This document shows positions 16,703 through 26,414 of a stretch of DNA of 64,000 bases, piece after piece. The position numbers were made by a program, and so were the translations under genes. Within the stretch, counting starts at the first letter, position 1. The number at the start of each line of letters is the position of its first letter. Below the pieces are notes generated by a model, which did not search any database, was not told the origin of the DNA, and saw only the letters and a program-made list of their open reading frames with translations. This DNA is from Timaviella obliquedivisa GSE-PSE-MK23-08B (GTDB taxonomy: Bacteria > Cyanobacteriota > Cyanobacteriia > Elainellales > Elainellaceae). The stretch is taken from positions 186,001 to 250,000 of the forward strand of contig JAHHII010000001.1 of the NCBI GenBank assembly GCA_019358855.1. The letters are read 5' to 3'.

Positions 16703-18331
16703 ATGTCTGCCCCAACTTCGCAAAATTTAGCCCCCGATCGCTTCCTAGCTGCCATTGATGTGGGGACAAATTCTATCCACATGGTAGTGGTGAAAATTCA
16801 GCCGAGCATTCCAGCCTTCACCATCATCGCCAAAGAAAAATCGACGGTGCGCCTGGGCGATCGCGATCCAGAGACCGGACTGCTGACCTTAGAAGCAATG
16901 GCTCGGGCGATCGCAACTCTCCGGCGCTGCCAGGAAATTGCCGCTCGCATGAACGCTGAAGCCATTGTGGCAGTCGCGACTAGTGCAGTCCGAGAAGCCC
17001 CGAATGGACGCACGTTTTTGGCACAAATTGAGACAGAACTTGGTCTGACGATCAACCTGATTTCGGGACAAGAGGAAGCGCGGCGGATTTACTTAGGCGT
17101 GCTGTCAGGGATGGAACTACAAAACCAGCCCCACGTCATGATTGATATTGGCGGTGGTTCGACTGAGCTAATTTTGGGAAATGGAGAAGAGCCGCGATCG
17201 TTGAGCAGTACCAAAGTTGGGGCTGTAAGACTGAGCGCCGAGTTGGTTAAAACTGACCCCATTAGCAATAGCGAGTTTACCTATTTGCAAGTCTATGTCA
17301 AAGGAATGCTGGAGCGGGCGATCGAAGAAATTCAAGCCAACCTGAAGCCCGGAGAAAAACCGCGTATGATCGGCACCTCTGGCACGATTGAAACTTTGGC
17401 AGTCATCCATGCCCGCGAAAAGCTGGGAATCGTGCCCGCGCCGCTAAATGGCTACCAGTTTAGCCTCAAAGATTTACGAGAGATTGTTAATCGGTTGCGT
17501 AAGCTTAACTATGCTGAACGTTCTGCCGTTCCTGGCATGTCAGAGCGCCGTTCCGAGATTATTGTCGCGGGGGCTGTGATTTTGCAGGAGACTATGACGC
17601 TGTTAGGAATAGAGAATATTACAATTTGCGAACGCTCACTCCGCGAAGGGGTCGTAGTCGATTGGATGTTAACCCATGGGTTAATCGAGGATCGGCTGCG
17701 TTTTCAAAGTTCTATTCGGCAGAGAAGCGTTTTAAGGATTGCCCAAAAGTATGGGGTTAATTTAGAGCACAGCGAGAGAGTGGCAGCTTTTGCGGTTGAC
17801 CTGTTTGATCAGACAAAAGGGGGTTTTCACGGGTGGGCAACGGAGGAGCGAGAACTTCTGTGGGCAAGCGCCATTCTGCATAACTGTGGGCACTTTATCA
17901 GCCACTCTGCTCACCACAAGCATTCCTACTACCTGATCCGCAACAGCGATTTGCTGGGCTATACCGAAGTAGAGGTAGAAACCATTGCCAATCTGGCTCG
18001 GTATCACCGCAAGAGCGATCCAAAAAAGAAGCACGATACTTACCGTAGCATTAGCAGTAAGCGGTATCGGCAAGTGGTCGAGCAACTGCATCCTCTGCTG
18101 CGATTAGCCGTGGCAATGGATCGCCGACAAATTGGGGCGATCGCCAAAGTTCATATTGATTTTCAACCCTCTTTGCAACAGGTTAATCTTCATCTCAAGC
18201 CTGCCCATCCTGAAGATGATTGTGCCCTAGAGCTTTGGAGTTTGGGTTATCAAAAAAGTAGCTTTGAACGGGCATTTAGGGTGAATTTGGTTATGGAGTT
18301 GGCAGGTCGGAAATTGGTGAATGGAAATTAG
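16703..18331 (+). CDS. ppx: exopolyphosphatase / guanosine pentaphosphatase (Ppx/GppA family)
   Basis: Actin/hexokinase-fold phosphatase that releases phosphate from inorganic polyphosphate and may also hydrolyse pppGpp. The N-terminal half has AAIDVGTNSIHMVV and DIGGGSTEL (phosphate-binding loops) plus MIGTSGTIETLA. The C-terminal half is an HD-like helical domain (HSERVAAFAVDLF, ASAILHNCGHFISHSAHHKH), as in long Ppx proteins. Full length, 542 residues. Followed 83 bases later by the PEP-synthase-like gene on the same strand; a 7-bp inverted repeat (CAGAATA...TATTCTG, 18360-18380) lies between them without a T run. Confidence 0.94.
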   Translation: MSAPTSQNLAPDRFLAAIDVGTNSIHMVVVKIQPSIPAFTIIAKEKSTVRLGDRDPETGLLTLEAMARAIATLRRCQEIAARMNAEAIVAVATSAVREAPNGRTFLAQIETELGLTINLISGQEEARRIYLGVLSGMELQNQPHVMIDIGGGSTELILGNGEEPRSLSSTKVGAVRLSAELVKTDPISNSEFTYLQVYVKGMLERAIEEIQANLKPGEKPRMIGTSGTIETLAVIHAREKLGIVPAPLNGYQFSLKDLREIVNRLRKLNYAERSAVPGMSERRSEIIVAGAVILQETMTLLGIENITICERSLREGVVVDWMLTHGLIEDRLRFQSSIRQRSVLRIAQKYGVNLEHSERVAAFAVDLFDQTKGGFHGWATEERELLWASAILHNCGHFISHSAHHKHSYYLIRNSDLLGYTEVEVETIANLARYHRKSDPKKKHDTYRSISSKRYRQVVEQLHPLLRLAVAMDRRQIGAIAKVHIDFQPSLQQVNLHLKPAHPEDDCALELWSLGYQKSSFERAFRVNLVMELAGRKLVNGN

Positions 18332-18414
18332 GAAACTAAAGGAAAAGGCGATCGTGGGGCAGAATACTTAACATATTCTGGATAACTGTAGAATAATCAA
18401 TAACCCGATGCCTC

Positions 18415-20760
18415 ATGCCTGTGGATGCTTTCTATCGGTTTGACCAGATTCAGCCTGCCTGCCGCAAATGGGTAGGTGACAAGTCATATTATCTAGGATT
18501 ATTGGCGCAACAGGGCTGTCCCATTCTTCCAGGGTTTGTGATCTCTGCCAAAATGCTCCAAAAATTTCTGGAGCAAATTCAGTGGACAGAGCCGCTGTTC
18601 TCAGATTTTCCCAACTCTTCGCTATACCTAGATGTTGAGAATTATCAACAGTTGCAGGCGATCGCCCAACGCATTCGCCAAGCCATTCAAAGCACACCCC
18701 TTCCTGAATCCTGGCTGACTGAGGTAGAAACTGCGACTGAGAGTTGGCAGTCTGCCAGTCTCATTCTGCGTCCTTCTTTGTCCCTGTCGGCAAAGCTTGA
18801 CCCGACTCTCAGCACCCGGACAGGAGGGCTAATGGCATCCCAAGTCTGTTGGTCGAATCGAGAAGCGATCGCCAACAGCATTAAACGAGTTTGGTCAGAG
18901 TTATTTCGTGCCAAAAGCTTGTTCTACTGGCAGCGATTAGGCATTCAAATCCAGCAGGTGCATTTAGCGGTTTTGGTGCAGCCGCTGGGGGCAGCGATCG
19001 CTTCTGGCGAGGTACGTCTTTTTGAGCAATCTTTAGAAATTCGGGCAGTTTGGGGTTTGGGTAAAGCCCTGGTCAATGGGGAAGTCAGCCCGACAACATA
19101 TACGGTTCAAAATACGGTTCAAGAACAAACTGAACTGCCTCTTTATGACTCAGGTCAGCAAAACTTTGCCTACTGCATCTTAGATCTAAGCGCCAGATCA
19201 AATGCAAGCGACAGTGATGAACAAGCGCAACCCCTTCAAACGGTGCCTCTGGAGCTAGCCCAGCAAACGCGATCGCCTCTCAATCATGAACAGATTCAGC
19301 AAATCATTACTCTGACTCAAACGGCAGCAGCGGTTTTAAAAATGCCTGTAGAGCTAGAGTGGACGCTTGTTAAGCTAGCATCAGACACTCAGCCCATCCT
19401 TTACATTACCCAGGCCATTCCTCAATTTAAAGTGCCCCATCCAGCGCACGGGGCAAAGTCTAAAATGCAGCCTCTCTACGGATTGGCAGCGGCACCCGGA
19501 CGGGTAACGGCGATCGCTTGGGTAATTGAGCCAACTGCCCTCCTACCAGCCCATCTGCCCGCAGGCGTGGTTCTAGTGACTCAAATGCTCTCGCCCGACT
19601 GGTTGCTGTACTTGAGGCAGGTCGCTGGCGTGATTGCAGAACAGGGTGGCATGACCAGCCATGCTGCTATTGTGGCGCGGGAAATGGGCATTCCAGCAGT
19701 GCTAGGAATAGCAGGCGCAACGCGGCTCATTCGATCGGGCGACGCAGTCGAGGTGGATGGCGATCGGGGGGAAGTTCACCTGGTTGATTGGGCGACCCTT
19801 GAACCAGGTAGCCTGAAACGAATAAGCACTGCCTTACCGAGTCCAGCAAAACCCTCGGCGGCAATTAAGACGCAGCGCGATCGCCCCACCCACATTATGC
19901 TTACCCTCAGCCAGCCTGAAGCGATCGCGCAATCCGTCGCTTTGCCCGTAGATGGCATCGGCTTACTACGCTCCGAACTGATGCTATTGGAAGCGCTCGA
20001 TCGCCAGCATCCTAAACTTTGGCTAGAGCAGGGACGAAAACACGAGCTAATCGATCGCATTGCCCACCAAATTCGATCCTTCGCCGAAGCCTTTAATCCG
20101 CGTCCTGTGTTTTATCGCTCCCTCGATTTACGTTCTCACGAGTTTTCGACTTTAGTGGGTCAAGAGCCTTTAGAGCAATATCCCATGCTGGGACTGCGGG
20201 GAACCTTAAGCTATCAACGCACCCCCGCTCAATTTGAGGTGGAGCTATTAGCATTGCGACAAGTCCAGCAATGGGGCTATGGAAATGTTCAGTTGTTGCT
20301 GCCCTTTGTGCGAACTGTGGAAGAATTTGTCTTCTGCCGTCAAATGGTGGAGCGTGTAGGGCTAACCGAGAATCCTGGTTTTCAACTGTGGATTATGGCG
20401 GAAGTGCCCTCTGTTTTGATGCTGCTGCCCGACTATGTAGCAGCAGGCGTTCAGGGGATTGCCATTGGTAGCAATGACCTGACGCAACTGATGTTAGGGG
20501 TCGATCGAGAGCATTCAGGAATGGCGATCGCCTTTGACCAACATCACCCCGCGATGATGCGCACGTTTCAGCAATTAATTACGGGCGCACAGCAGGCAGG
20601 CATTCCTTGCACGCTCTGCGGACAGGCTGCAAGCCAGTACCCAGAAATGATTGAGGCATTAGTGAATTGGGGAATTACGGCTATTTCGGTGAGTCCTGGT
20701 GAGGTAGAGCAGGTACAGGAGGCGATCGCTCGTGCCAGTTTTACAAAATTGGGGCACTGA
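18415..20760 (+). CDS. phosphoenolpyruvate synthase-like protein with degenerate ATP-grasp half
   Basis: 781 residues with the three-domain order of PEP synthase (ATP-grasp, phosphohistidine, PEP/pyruvate barrel). The swivelling domain is intact ([18 protein letters not shown], catalytic His present). So is the barrel: [30 protein letters not shown] and the terminal LCGQAAS cysteine site. The N-terminal half is not: where PEP synthase has VRSSATAEDLPDASFAGQ this protein has [16 protein letters not shown], and the closing VQAR motif reads TQAIPQ. So PEP/pyruvate binding looks plausible while ATP binding looks doubtful. Metabolic PEP synthesis should not be assumed. The 3' end overlaps lipB by 20 bases, convergently. 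Confidence 0.8.
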   Translation: MPVDAFYRFDQIQPACRKWVGDKSYYLGLLAQQGCPILPGFVISAKMLQKFLEQIQWTEPLFSDFPNSSLYLDVENYQQLQAIAQRIRQAIQSTPLPESWLTEVETATESWQSASLILRPSLSLSAKLDPTLSTRTGGLMASQVCWSNREAIANSIKRVWSELFRAKSLFYWQRLGIQIQQVHLAVLVQPLGAAIASGEVRLFEQSLEIRAVWGLGKALVNGEVSPTTYTVQNTVQEQTELPLYDSGQQNFAYCILDLSARSNASDSDEQAQPLQTVPLELAQQTRSPLNHEQIQQIITLTQTAAAVLKMPVELEWTLVKLASDTQPILYITQAIPQFKVPHPAHGAKSKMQPLYGLAAAPGRVTAIAWVIEPTALLPAHLPAGVVLVTQMLSPDWLLYLRQVAGVIAEQGGMTSHAAIVAREMGIPAVLGIAGATRLIRSGDAVEVDGDRGEVHLVDWATLEPGSLKRISTALPSPAKPSAAIKTQRDRPTHIMLTLSQPEAIAQSVALPVDGIGLLRSELMLLEALDRQHPKLWLEQGRKHELIDRIAHQIRSFAEAFNPRPVFYRSLDLRSHEFSTLVGQEPLEQYPMLGLRGTLSYQRTPAQFEVELLALRQVQQWGYGNVQLLLPFVRTVEEFVFCRQMVERVGLTENPGFQLWIMAEVPSVLMLLPDYVAAGVQGIAIGSNDLTQLMLGVDREHSGMAIAFDQHHPAMMRTFQQLITGAQQAGIPCTLCGQAASQYPEMIEALVNWGITAISVSPGEVEQVQEAIARASFTKLGH

Positions 20761-21484
20761 TCCCGCTCATTTCTACCCAACGCATCTTCACTTTAAAGAC
20801 CTCCGCAAACGCCCCTAAAACCTGTTGTTGCACCTCTGCCAACTGAATCCCTGGCACAAACTCCACAAGGCTGCCTACCGACCTATCACCAATGCCACAG
20901 GGCACAATTTGTTGGAACCCTGACAAATCAGGACAGACATTTAACGCAAAGCCATGCATCGTGATCCAGCGACTCACCTTAATGCCGATCGCCGCGACCT
21001 TGCGTCCTTCCACCCAAACTCCGGTTAACCCAGCAATTCGTTCCCCCTTAAGGCTATAAGTCGCCATCACTCGAATCAAGACTTCTTCAAGCTGCCGCAA
21101 ATACCAATGCAAATCCTGTTGGTAGTAGCGCAAGTTCAAAATGGGATAGCCCACAATTTGCCCCGGACAGTGATAAGTGACTTCACCGCCTCGCTCGGTG
21201 CGACAAAGCAAGTGAGAACTTTGCGCTGGGTCAAACTTAAGAAACTCCAAACTCGAACCTTGACCCAGCGTATAAACAGGAGGATGTTCCAGAAGAATCA
21301 AAATATCTTCAAGACTATTGTCCTCTCGTCGCGCAGCCACTAGCGATCGCTGCCATTGCCAAGCCACAGAGTAGGGAACCACGCCAGGGGTGTAGAAGTG
21401 ACAGTGACGAAAAGGCAAAATAAAGTACGACGCACGATCGCTAAGTATACCTAGTTTTTCAACAGGAGAACAAGCGGGATTCAA
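20741..21484 (-). CDS. lipB: octanoyl-ACP:protein N-octanoyltransferase LipB
   Basis: Transfers octanoate from acyl carrier protein to lipoyl domains of 2-oxoacid dehydrogenases and glycine cleavage H protein, the first step of endogenous lipoate synthesis. Seen: [31 protein letters not shown] (the RGG...HGPGQ motif in cyanobacterial form), [21 protein letters not shown] and VPCGIGDR with the catalytic Cys and the partner Lys (GIKVSRW). The start is unclear: the frame opens with TTG at 21484, and other TTG codons such as 21418 are possible; no ATG fits the fold. Confidence 0.93.
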   Translation of the reverse strand: MNPACSPVEKLGILSDRASYFILPFRHCHFYTPGVVPYSVAWQWQRSLVAARREDNSLEDILILLEHPPVYTLGQGSSLEFLKFDPAQSSHLLCRTERGGEVTYHCPGQIVGYPILNLRYYQQDLHWYLRQLEEVLIRVMATYSLKGERIAGLTGVWVEGRKVAAIGIKVSRWITMHGFALNVCPDLSGFQQIVPCGIGDRSVGSLVEFVPGIQLAEVQQQVLGAFAEVFKVKMRWVEMSGISAPIL

Positions 21485-21624
21485 CCGAAGTTTGCGTTAG
21501 AACTAGTATGTTCAAATCAAGAATTATCACATCCTGCAAAAGATTTTAAATGTCCCTGTCGTACAGAATACAAAGTGCTAGGGTTGAGAGGTATCACCCA
21601 TATTTTTAGCGAGGGAAGCTCATT

Positions 21625-22272
21625 ATGAAGCTTGTTATCCAGGGCAAAAATATCGAGATCACCGAGGCAATCCGAGACCATGTGCATCAAAAAATTGAGA
21701 AGGCTGTCAATCATTTTCAAGCAATTACGACCGAGGTCGATGTTCACTTATCTGTTGCCCGGAACCCCAGGATAAATCCCCAGCAAATTGCTGAAGTCAC
21801 CATCTACGCTAACGGAGCCGTCGTGCGGGCTGAAGAGGGTTCTGACAACCTTTATGCCAGTATCGACCTCGTTGCCGATAAGATTGCTCGGCAATTGCGC
21901 AAGTACAAAGAGAAACGCCACGAGCAAACTCACACTTCTATTAAAGTGGTCGAGACCATTGAAGAAGAAGTTCCCTCATTAGTAAGCCCCTCATTGGTCA
22001 GCGATCGCGAGCCAGAACTACCCGGCACAGCGATTCGCACCAAGTACTTCTCAATGCCGCCAATGACCATTGAGGAAGCGCAAGAGCAACTCGAACTGGT
22101 GGGACATGATTTCTACATGTTCCGCAATGCGGCAACAGGCGAGATTAACGTCATTTATGAACGAAACCATGGGGGCTACGGTGTGATCCAGCCTCGCAAC
22201 AATAACGGGCACACCAACGGCAAGTTTGCTGAAATTGCCCATCGTAAGCCCATAGAATCTCAAAAACCCTAG
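21625..22272 (+). CDS. hpf: ribosome hibernation promoting factor, long form (LrtA)
   Basis: A 215-residue long-form HPF; cyanobacterial members are known as LrtA (light-repressed transcript). The N-terminal domain ([20 protein letters not shown] to YKEKR) binds the decoding centre, and the C-terminal domain ([42 protein letters not shown], residues ~137-185) drives dimerisation of 70S into 100S particles. It accumulates when cells are dark or starved. A terminator-like hairpin follows at 22298-22342. Confidence 0.95.
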   Translation: MKLVIQGKNIEITEAIRDHVHQKIEKAVNHFQAITTEVDVHLSVARNPRINPQQIAEVTIYANGAVVRAEEGSDNLYASIDLVADKIARQLRKYKEKRHEQTHTSIKVVETIEEEVPSLVSPSLVSDREPELPGTAIRTKYFSMPPMTIEEAQEQLELVGHDFYMFRNAATGEINVIYERNHGGYGVIQPRNNNGHTNGKFAEIAHRKPIESQKP

Positions 22273-22297
22273 TGGCTTGCTAGTCTTCCTTGCACTT

Positions 22298-22354
22298 CGC
22301 CCAGCGTCTCTGCGTTACTTCAGCACAGGCGATCGCTGGGCGTTATTTAATTTT
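22298..22354 (+). terminator. probable intrinsic terminator after lrtA/hpf
   Basis: CGCCCAGCG (22298-22306) pairs with CGCTGGGCG (22334-22342) over a 27-base loop and is followed by TTATTTAATTTTA. It lies 25 bases after the hpf stop and just before the GvpF/L start. Confidence 0.55.
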
Positions 22355-22359
22355 ATCTT

Positions 22360-23019
22360 GTGTATACCTACGCTTTTCTCTCCACTATTCCATCTACCCT
22401 ACCTGAGGGAATTTTTAGCTCACTCCAAATTGTTGCTATCCATGATTTAGCGGCTTTGGTAGAGCCAGATTTAGCGGCTGACTCGTTGCAGCAAGACGAT
22501 CAGCAGTTGGTGCAGTCAGTCCTGTCTCACGATCGCGTTATTCGAGAACTTTTTGAACAAACAACAGTTCTACCGCTACGGTTTGGCACCTGTTTTGTGT
22601 CACGTCAAGGCTTGCTAGAGCATTTGCAAGCGAATCGTGCAGAATATTTAACTAAATTAGAAGAGCTAGAAGGTAAGGCAGAGTATGTCCTTAAGCTAAA
22701 GCCGATCGCCTTCCCTGAAACAGAGATTGGGTCAACCGTTAAGGGAAAAGATTATTTCTTAGCTAAGAAGCAGATCTATCAGGCTCAAGCAGCATGGCAG
22801 TTAGAGCAGCAGCAAGAGCTAGAGGACTTGTTTGAGGCGATCGCTCAGCAGTACCGCTGGGTACGAGGTGAGCCGGATGATGGCATTGAGCGAATTTACA
22901 TGCTAGGCGATCGGCAATCGGAACCGTTGTTGCCGACCTCGTTCAAAACCTGGCAACTCCAGTCGGCTCACGAAGATCTTAGGCTAGGAAACCCTCTGCC
23001 CCCTTACCATTTTATGTGA
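22360..23019 (+). CDS. GvpF/GvpL-family gas vesicle protein, orphan
   Basis: A 219-residue member of the GvpL/GvpF family, minor gas-vesicle components needed for assembly. Seen: N-terminal YTYAFL, the strongly conserved VLPLRFGTCF, and a C-terminal helix plus C-terminal domain of the usual length. It opens with GTG and lacks an obvious Shine-Dalgarno. No gvpA, gvpC, gvpN or other gvp gene is anywhere in the window, so it is either a stray paralogue of a cluster elsewhere or a protein with another task; orphan copies occur in cyanobacteria. Confidence 0.85.
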   Translation: MYTYAFLSTIPSTLPEGIFSSLQIVAIHDLAALVEPDLAADSLQQDDQQLVQSVLSHDRVIRELFEQTTVLPLRFGTCFVSRQGLLEHLQANRAEYLTKLEELEGKAEYVLKLKPIAFPETEIGSTVKGKDYFLAKKQIYQAQAAWQLEQQQELEDLFEAIAQQYRWVRGEPDDGIERIYMLGDRQSEPLLPTSFKTWQLQSAHEDLRLGNPLPPYHFM

Positions 23020-23067
23020 AGATTTGAGCCTAGGAGTGCCAAGATCTGGAGAAACTAGAGATTGGGC

Positions 23068-23976
23068 TTAAGCGAACGTAAAGTCTGATGCAGACAGGGT
23101 GTTAGCGCGCACCTTAAATAAAATGGCGAGTTCGTCATTCCCCACAGAAATAACGGTGTTAGCGCCACGTTGCTCACGGGTTAGATTCCGAAAGGTCAAG
23201 CCATTTCCCAAGCCCAGACGATCTTGTCCATCTTTGAACTGGCGAATTTGATCCCGACCGCTCCCCGTAGCCAGAACTAAGATATCTCGTCCGCTGCCGC
23301 CATTCATAAAGTCGGCACCCGCACCCCCGATCAGCAAATCGTCGCCCGCATTGCCAAAGAGAGTATCTTGACCGTCGCCACCGTCCAATTCATCGTTGTC
23401 TGTGCCGCCTACCAAAATGTCATTGCCGCCTCTGCCTATCAACGTGTCTCGCCCTTTGCCGCCGTCCAAGATGTCATTGCCGCTGCTGCTATCGCTATCT
23501 CCTGAGAGTTCATCATCACCATCGCCGCCGTAAAGTTGGTCGTTGCCGCTGCTGCCAAAGAGTTGATCCGCATCACCCTCTCCAAAAATGCGATCGTCAC
23601 CACTTTCACCACTGATGCGGTCTTCGTCATTACCTCCATAAAGGCGATCGTTGCCATCACCCCCGAAAATATCATCATCGCCATCTTCACCTCGAATATC
23701 GTCGTCATCGCTACCACCGCTCAAGTCATCGTCGCCATCACCTCCAAAAATGTCGTCGTCGCCACTGCTGCTCACCACCGTATCATCGCCCCTACCCGCA
23801 TTAACCCTATCGTCGCCACCTCGCGGATCAATGCGATCGTCGCCTCCAAAAGCATCAATCACATCGTCGCCTCTGGTTCCCCGAATCGCCTCACTACGAT
23901 TACTTCCTTTAATTTTTTTGCCATCGCCATCATCAAAAAGATCATCAAACAAACCTTTGGCAATCCGCATTTTCAA
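23068..23976 (-). CDS. calcium-binding RTX-repeat (hemolysin-type) protein
   Basis: 302 residues, of which about 40-230 are back-to-back nonapeptide repeats of the form GGDGDDxxx / GGxGNDxLxGG, forming a Ca2+-binding parallel beta-roll. The C-terminal 80 residues (DILVLATGSGRDQIRQFKDGQDRLGL...) are the RTX-associated tail typical of proteins exported by type I secretion. There is no N-terminal signal peptide, as expected for that route. The very Asp/Gly-rich repeats create long mirror-image open frames on the other strand. No enzymatic domain is present; a surface or extracellular matrix role is inferred. Confidence 0.88.
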   Translation of the reverse strand: MKMRIAKGLFDDLFDDGDGKKIKGSNRSEAIRGTRGDDVIDAFGGDDRIDPRGGDDRVNAGRGDDTVVSSSGDDDIFGGDGDDDLSGGSDDDDIRGEDGDDDIFGGDGNDRLYGGNDEDRISGESGDDRIFGEGDADQLFGSSGNDQLYGGDGDDELSGDSDSSSGNDILDGGKGRDTLIGRGGNDILVGGTDNDELDGGDGQDTLFGNAGDDLLIGGAGADFMNGGSGRDILVLATGSGRDQIRQFKDGQDRLGLGNGLTFRNLTREQRGANTVISVGNDELAILFKVRANTLSASDFTFA

Positions 23977-24187
23977 TCCCCTTCTTAACAGTGTTCACGC
24001 TGTAGCTGTTCTCGACACATCCTGATGCAGACGCACATAGACGCACTGTTTCTTGAAAAGTTCCCTTACTCCATATCTTTTAACCTACAGGCAAAGTCAT
24101 TGGTCACCTACTCCAAGTGTTCCCAATCGTTTACGATCGCCATACCTGCTTTTGTAAATACTCTCTAACAAACAATTAATTATCTAT

Positions 24188-26098
24188 ATGGTTATCTCTG
24201 CTCCCTACGGCTCTTGGAAATCTCCGATCACGTCTGACTTAATCGTGACAGGAAGTATTCGGTTGGGTGAAATTCGGTTGGAGGGCGAAACCGTTTATTG
24301 GAGCGAGGGTAGACCCACAGAAGGCGGCAGGAACGTGGTGGTGAGACGAACTCCCGATGGGCAAATCACCGATCTAACGCCCGCCCCATTCAATGCCCGA
24401 ACTCGGGTGCATGAGTATGGCGGCGGCGCTTTCAATGTGTTTAATGAGACACTTTACTTTTCTAACTTTGCCGATCAGCGGCTTTATCGGGCGATCGGTG
24501 AGCCGGAACCTATTACGCCAGAAGCCAAGTTACGTTATGCCGATGTGATTGAAGATAGCCATCGATCGCGCCTCATTTGTATCTGTGAAGATCATACGGG
24601 TGGCGATGAGCCTGTTAATAAAATTGTGGCAATCTCTGCTTCTTCGTCTATCCAGATTCTAGTATCCGGCAATGACTTTTACGCTTCCCCGCGCCTCAGC
24701 CCGGATGGTTCTCAGTTGGCTTGGATCACTTGGAATCACCCGAACATGCCGTGGGATGGCACAGAACTTTGGGTCGCACCTGTGCAAACTGATGGTTCGT
24801 TGGCAGAAGCACAGCTTGTAGCCGGTGGACTGACAGAATCGATCTTTCAGCCCGAATGGTCGCCTGATGGGGTTTTGTACTTTGTTAGCGATCGCACCGA
24901 CTGGTGGAATCTTTATCGCTGGAAGAATGGAGCGATCGTTCCCCTTTGCCCTAAAGCCGCAGAATTTGGTTTACCTCAATGGGTTTTTGCCATGACAACC
25001 TACGGGTTTGAATCTGCCGAAAGCCTGATTTGCACTTATGTAGAAGACGGCATTCAGCATTTGGCGCGGTTTCATACTCAAACGTTAGAACTAAGTGAAA
25101 TTGAAACCCCTTACTCCAGTATTAGCGGCTTGCAAGTTGTGCCCGGATTTGCTGCATTTGCAGGCGGCTCGGCAACCGAACCAGGGGCGATCGCTCTCCT
25201 CAATCTGACTACGGGCAGCCTTGAAGAAATCCGTCGCTCTAGCGAAATTGCCATCGATCCAGCCTATCTCTCTGTTCCTCAAATGCTAGAATTTCCGACT
25301 GAAAACGGTCTAACGTCATACGGATTTTACTACCCACCTAAAAATCAAGACTTTATAGCACCCACTGATGAACGTCCGCTGCTGCTCGTCAAAAGTCACG
25401 GTGGTCCCACCGCAGCGACCTCTGCCACGTTCAATCCAGGAATTCAATATTGGACAAGTCGAGGAATTGCCGTACTCGATGTTAATTACGGTGGCAGTAC
25501 AGGCTATGGCAGATCTTATCGTGAACGACTAAAAGGACAGTGGGGCATCGTCGATGTGAATGATTGTGTGAACGGAGCAAAATACCTGGTTGCACAAGGA
25601 TTAGTCGATGGCGATCGCCTTTGCATTGACGGTGGTAGTGCAGGCGGGTATACCACATTAGCGGCTCTAACATTCCGGGATGTATTCAAGGCAGGAGCCA
25701 GTTTTTACGGCATTAGTGACCCCGCTGCATTAGCTACTGATACTCACAAGTTTGAGTCGCGGTATTTGGATGGATTGATTGGAGTTTATCCAGCCGAGGC
25801 AGAGTTATATAGAGCGCGATCGCCCATTTACGCCGTTGATCAACTCTCTTGCCCCGTCATCTTTTTCCAAGGCGATGAAGATAAAATTGTGCCGCCCAAT
25901 CAGGCAGAAATGATGGTGGAAGCGTTGAAAGCTAAGGGCTTACCTGTGGCGTATGTGCTGTATGAAGGGGAGCAACACGGGTTTCGTAAAGCCGAGAACA
26001 TTAAGCGAACGTTAGATGGAGAACTTTATTTTTACGCGCAGGTCTTTGGGTTTGAATTGGCGGATGAAGTGGAGAGGGTGGCGATCGAGAATTTGTAG
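24188..26098 (+). CDS. S9 family serine peptidase (acylaminoacyl/dipeptidyl peptidase type)
   Basis: 636-residue peptidase with an N-terminal beta-propeller (WD40/TolB-like blades, e.g. [30 protein letters not shown]) and a C-terminal alpha/beta hydrolase. The catalytic triad can be placed: Ser 484 in GGSAGGY, Asp 565 in GDEDKIV, His 597 in EQHGFR. It removes acylated residues or dipeptides from small peptides in the cytoplasm; there is no signal peptide. Single gene. Confidence 0.94.
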   Translation: MVISAPYGSWKSPITSDLIVTGSIRLGEIRLEGETVYWSEGRPTEGGRNVVVRRTPDGQITDLTPAPFNARTRVHEYGGGAFNVFNETLYFSNFADQRLYRAIGEPEPITPEAKLRYADVIEDSHRSRLICICEDHTGGDEPVNKIVAISASSSIQILVSGNDFYASPRLSPDGSQLAWITWNHPNMPWDGTELWVAPVQTDGSLAEAQLVAGGLTESIFQPEWSPDGVLYFVSDRTDWWNLYRWKNGAIVPLCPKAAEFGLPQWVFAMTTYGFESAESLICTYVEDGIQHLARFHTQTLELSEIETPYSSISGLQVVPGFAAFAGGSATEPGAIALLNLTTGSLEEIRRSSEIAIDPAYLSVPQMLEFPTENGLTSYGFYYPPKNQDFIAPTDERPLLLVKSHGGPTAATSATFNPGIQYWTSRGIAVLDVNYGGSTGYGRSYRERLKGQWGIVDVNDCVNGAKYLVAQGLVDGDRLCIDGGSAGGYTTLAALTFRDVFKAGASFYGISDPAALATDTHKFESRYLDGLIGVYPAEAELYRARSPIYAVDQLSCPVIFFQGDEDKIVPPNQAEMMVEALKAKGLPVAYVLYEGEQHGFRKAENIKRTLDGELYFYAQVFGFELADEVERVAIENL

Positions 26099-26414
26099 AG
26101 TTTAGGGAAGGTTACAGAAGCAGATGCCATGTCTAGCTCTGCCTTAAATCATTTGCTGACGAGGAATACTGAGCTATGTCAATTCCAAAAAGAAATTAGA
26201 GCTCCACGCACTGACGCAACTTCACAATGGAAGAAGTTAGATCTACTGGTGAATGCTTATGCTTATTAAACATCTAATTTCTTAGGAGGCTTCTGGCTTG
26301 CGGATTGGGTGGTTCTTGAAGGTTATTTGTCTGCGCTTAGAAGTAAGATATATGAGGTGTTGAGTTTCATAGCTATAATTAAGAGCTAAACGAGTCGTCA
26401 TTACTAGGAAATAG
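26099..26414. other. 316-base intergenic region upstream of the reverse transcriptase
   Basis: AT-rich and without HIP1 sites. It contains one 46-codon open frame (26129-26269, listed separately) and about 145 bases of non-coding sequence directly before the reverse transcriptase. Several defence reverse transcriptases use a non-coding RNA encoded next to them, so this is the place to look for one. I see only short inverted repeats (TAGCT...AGCTA near 26371-26390), no convincing structure. Confidence 0.4.
26129..26269 (+). CDS. possible 46-residue ORF upstream of the reverse transcriptase
   Basis: ATG at 26129 to TAA at 26267-26269. The product (MSSSALNHLLTRNTELCQ... ending QWKKLDLLVNAYAY) matches nothing I recognise and no clear Shine-Dalgarno precedes it. 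It may be a small real gene, a gene remnant, or chance. It is listed because it has the same orientation and atypical composition as the reverse transcriptase 145 bases downstream. Confidence 0.25.
   Translation: MSSSALNHLLTRNTELCQFQKEIRAPRTDATSQWKKLDLLVNAYAY

Noticed and set aside
18360-18380. CAGAATA...TATTCTG inverted repeat after ppx considered as a terminator
   Set aside because: The stem is AT-rich and no T run follows; it could be an operator, but nothing supports a specific regulator.
23536-24025. Two long plus-strand open frames opposite the RTX gene
   Set aside because: They mirror the Gly/Asp nonapeptide repeats of the minus-strand gene (giving Ile/Val/Ser/Pro-rich nonsense) and have no start signal or domain.
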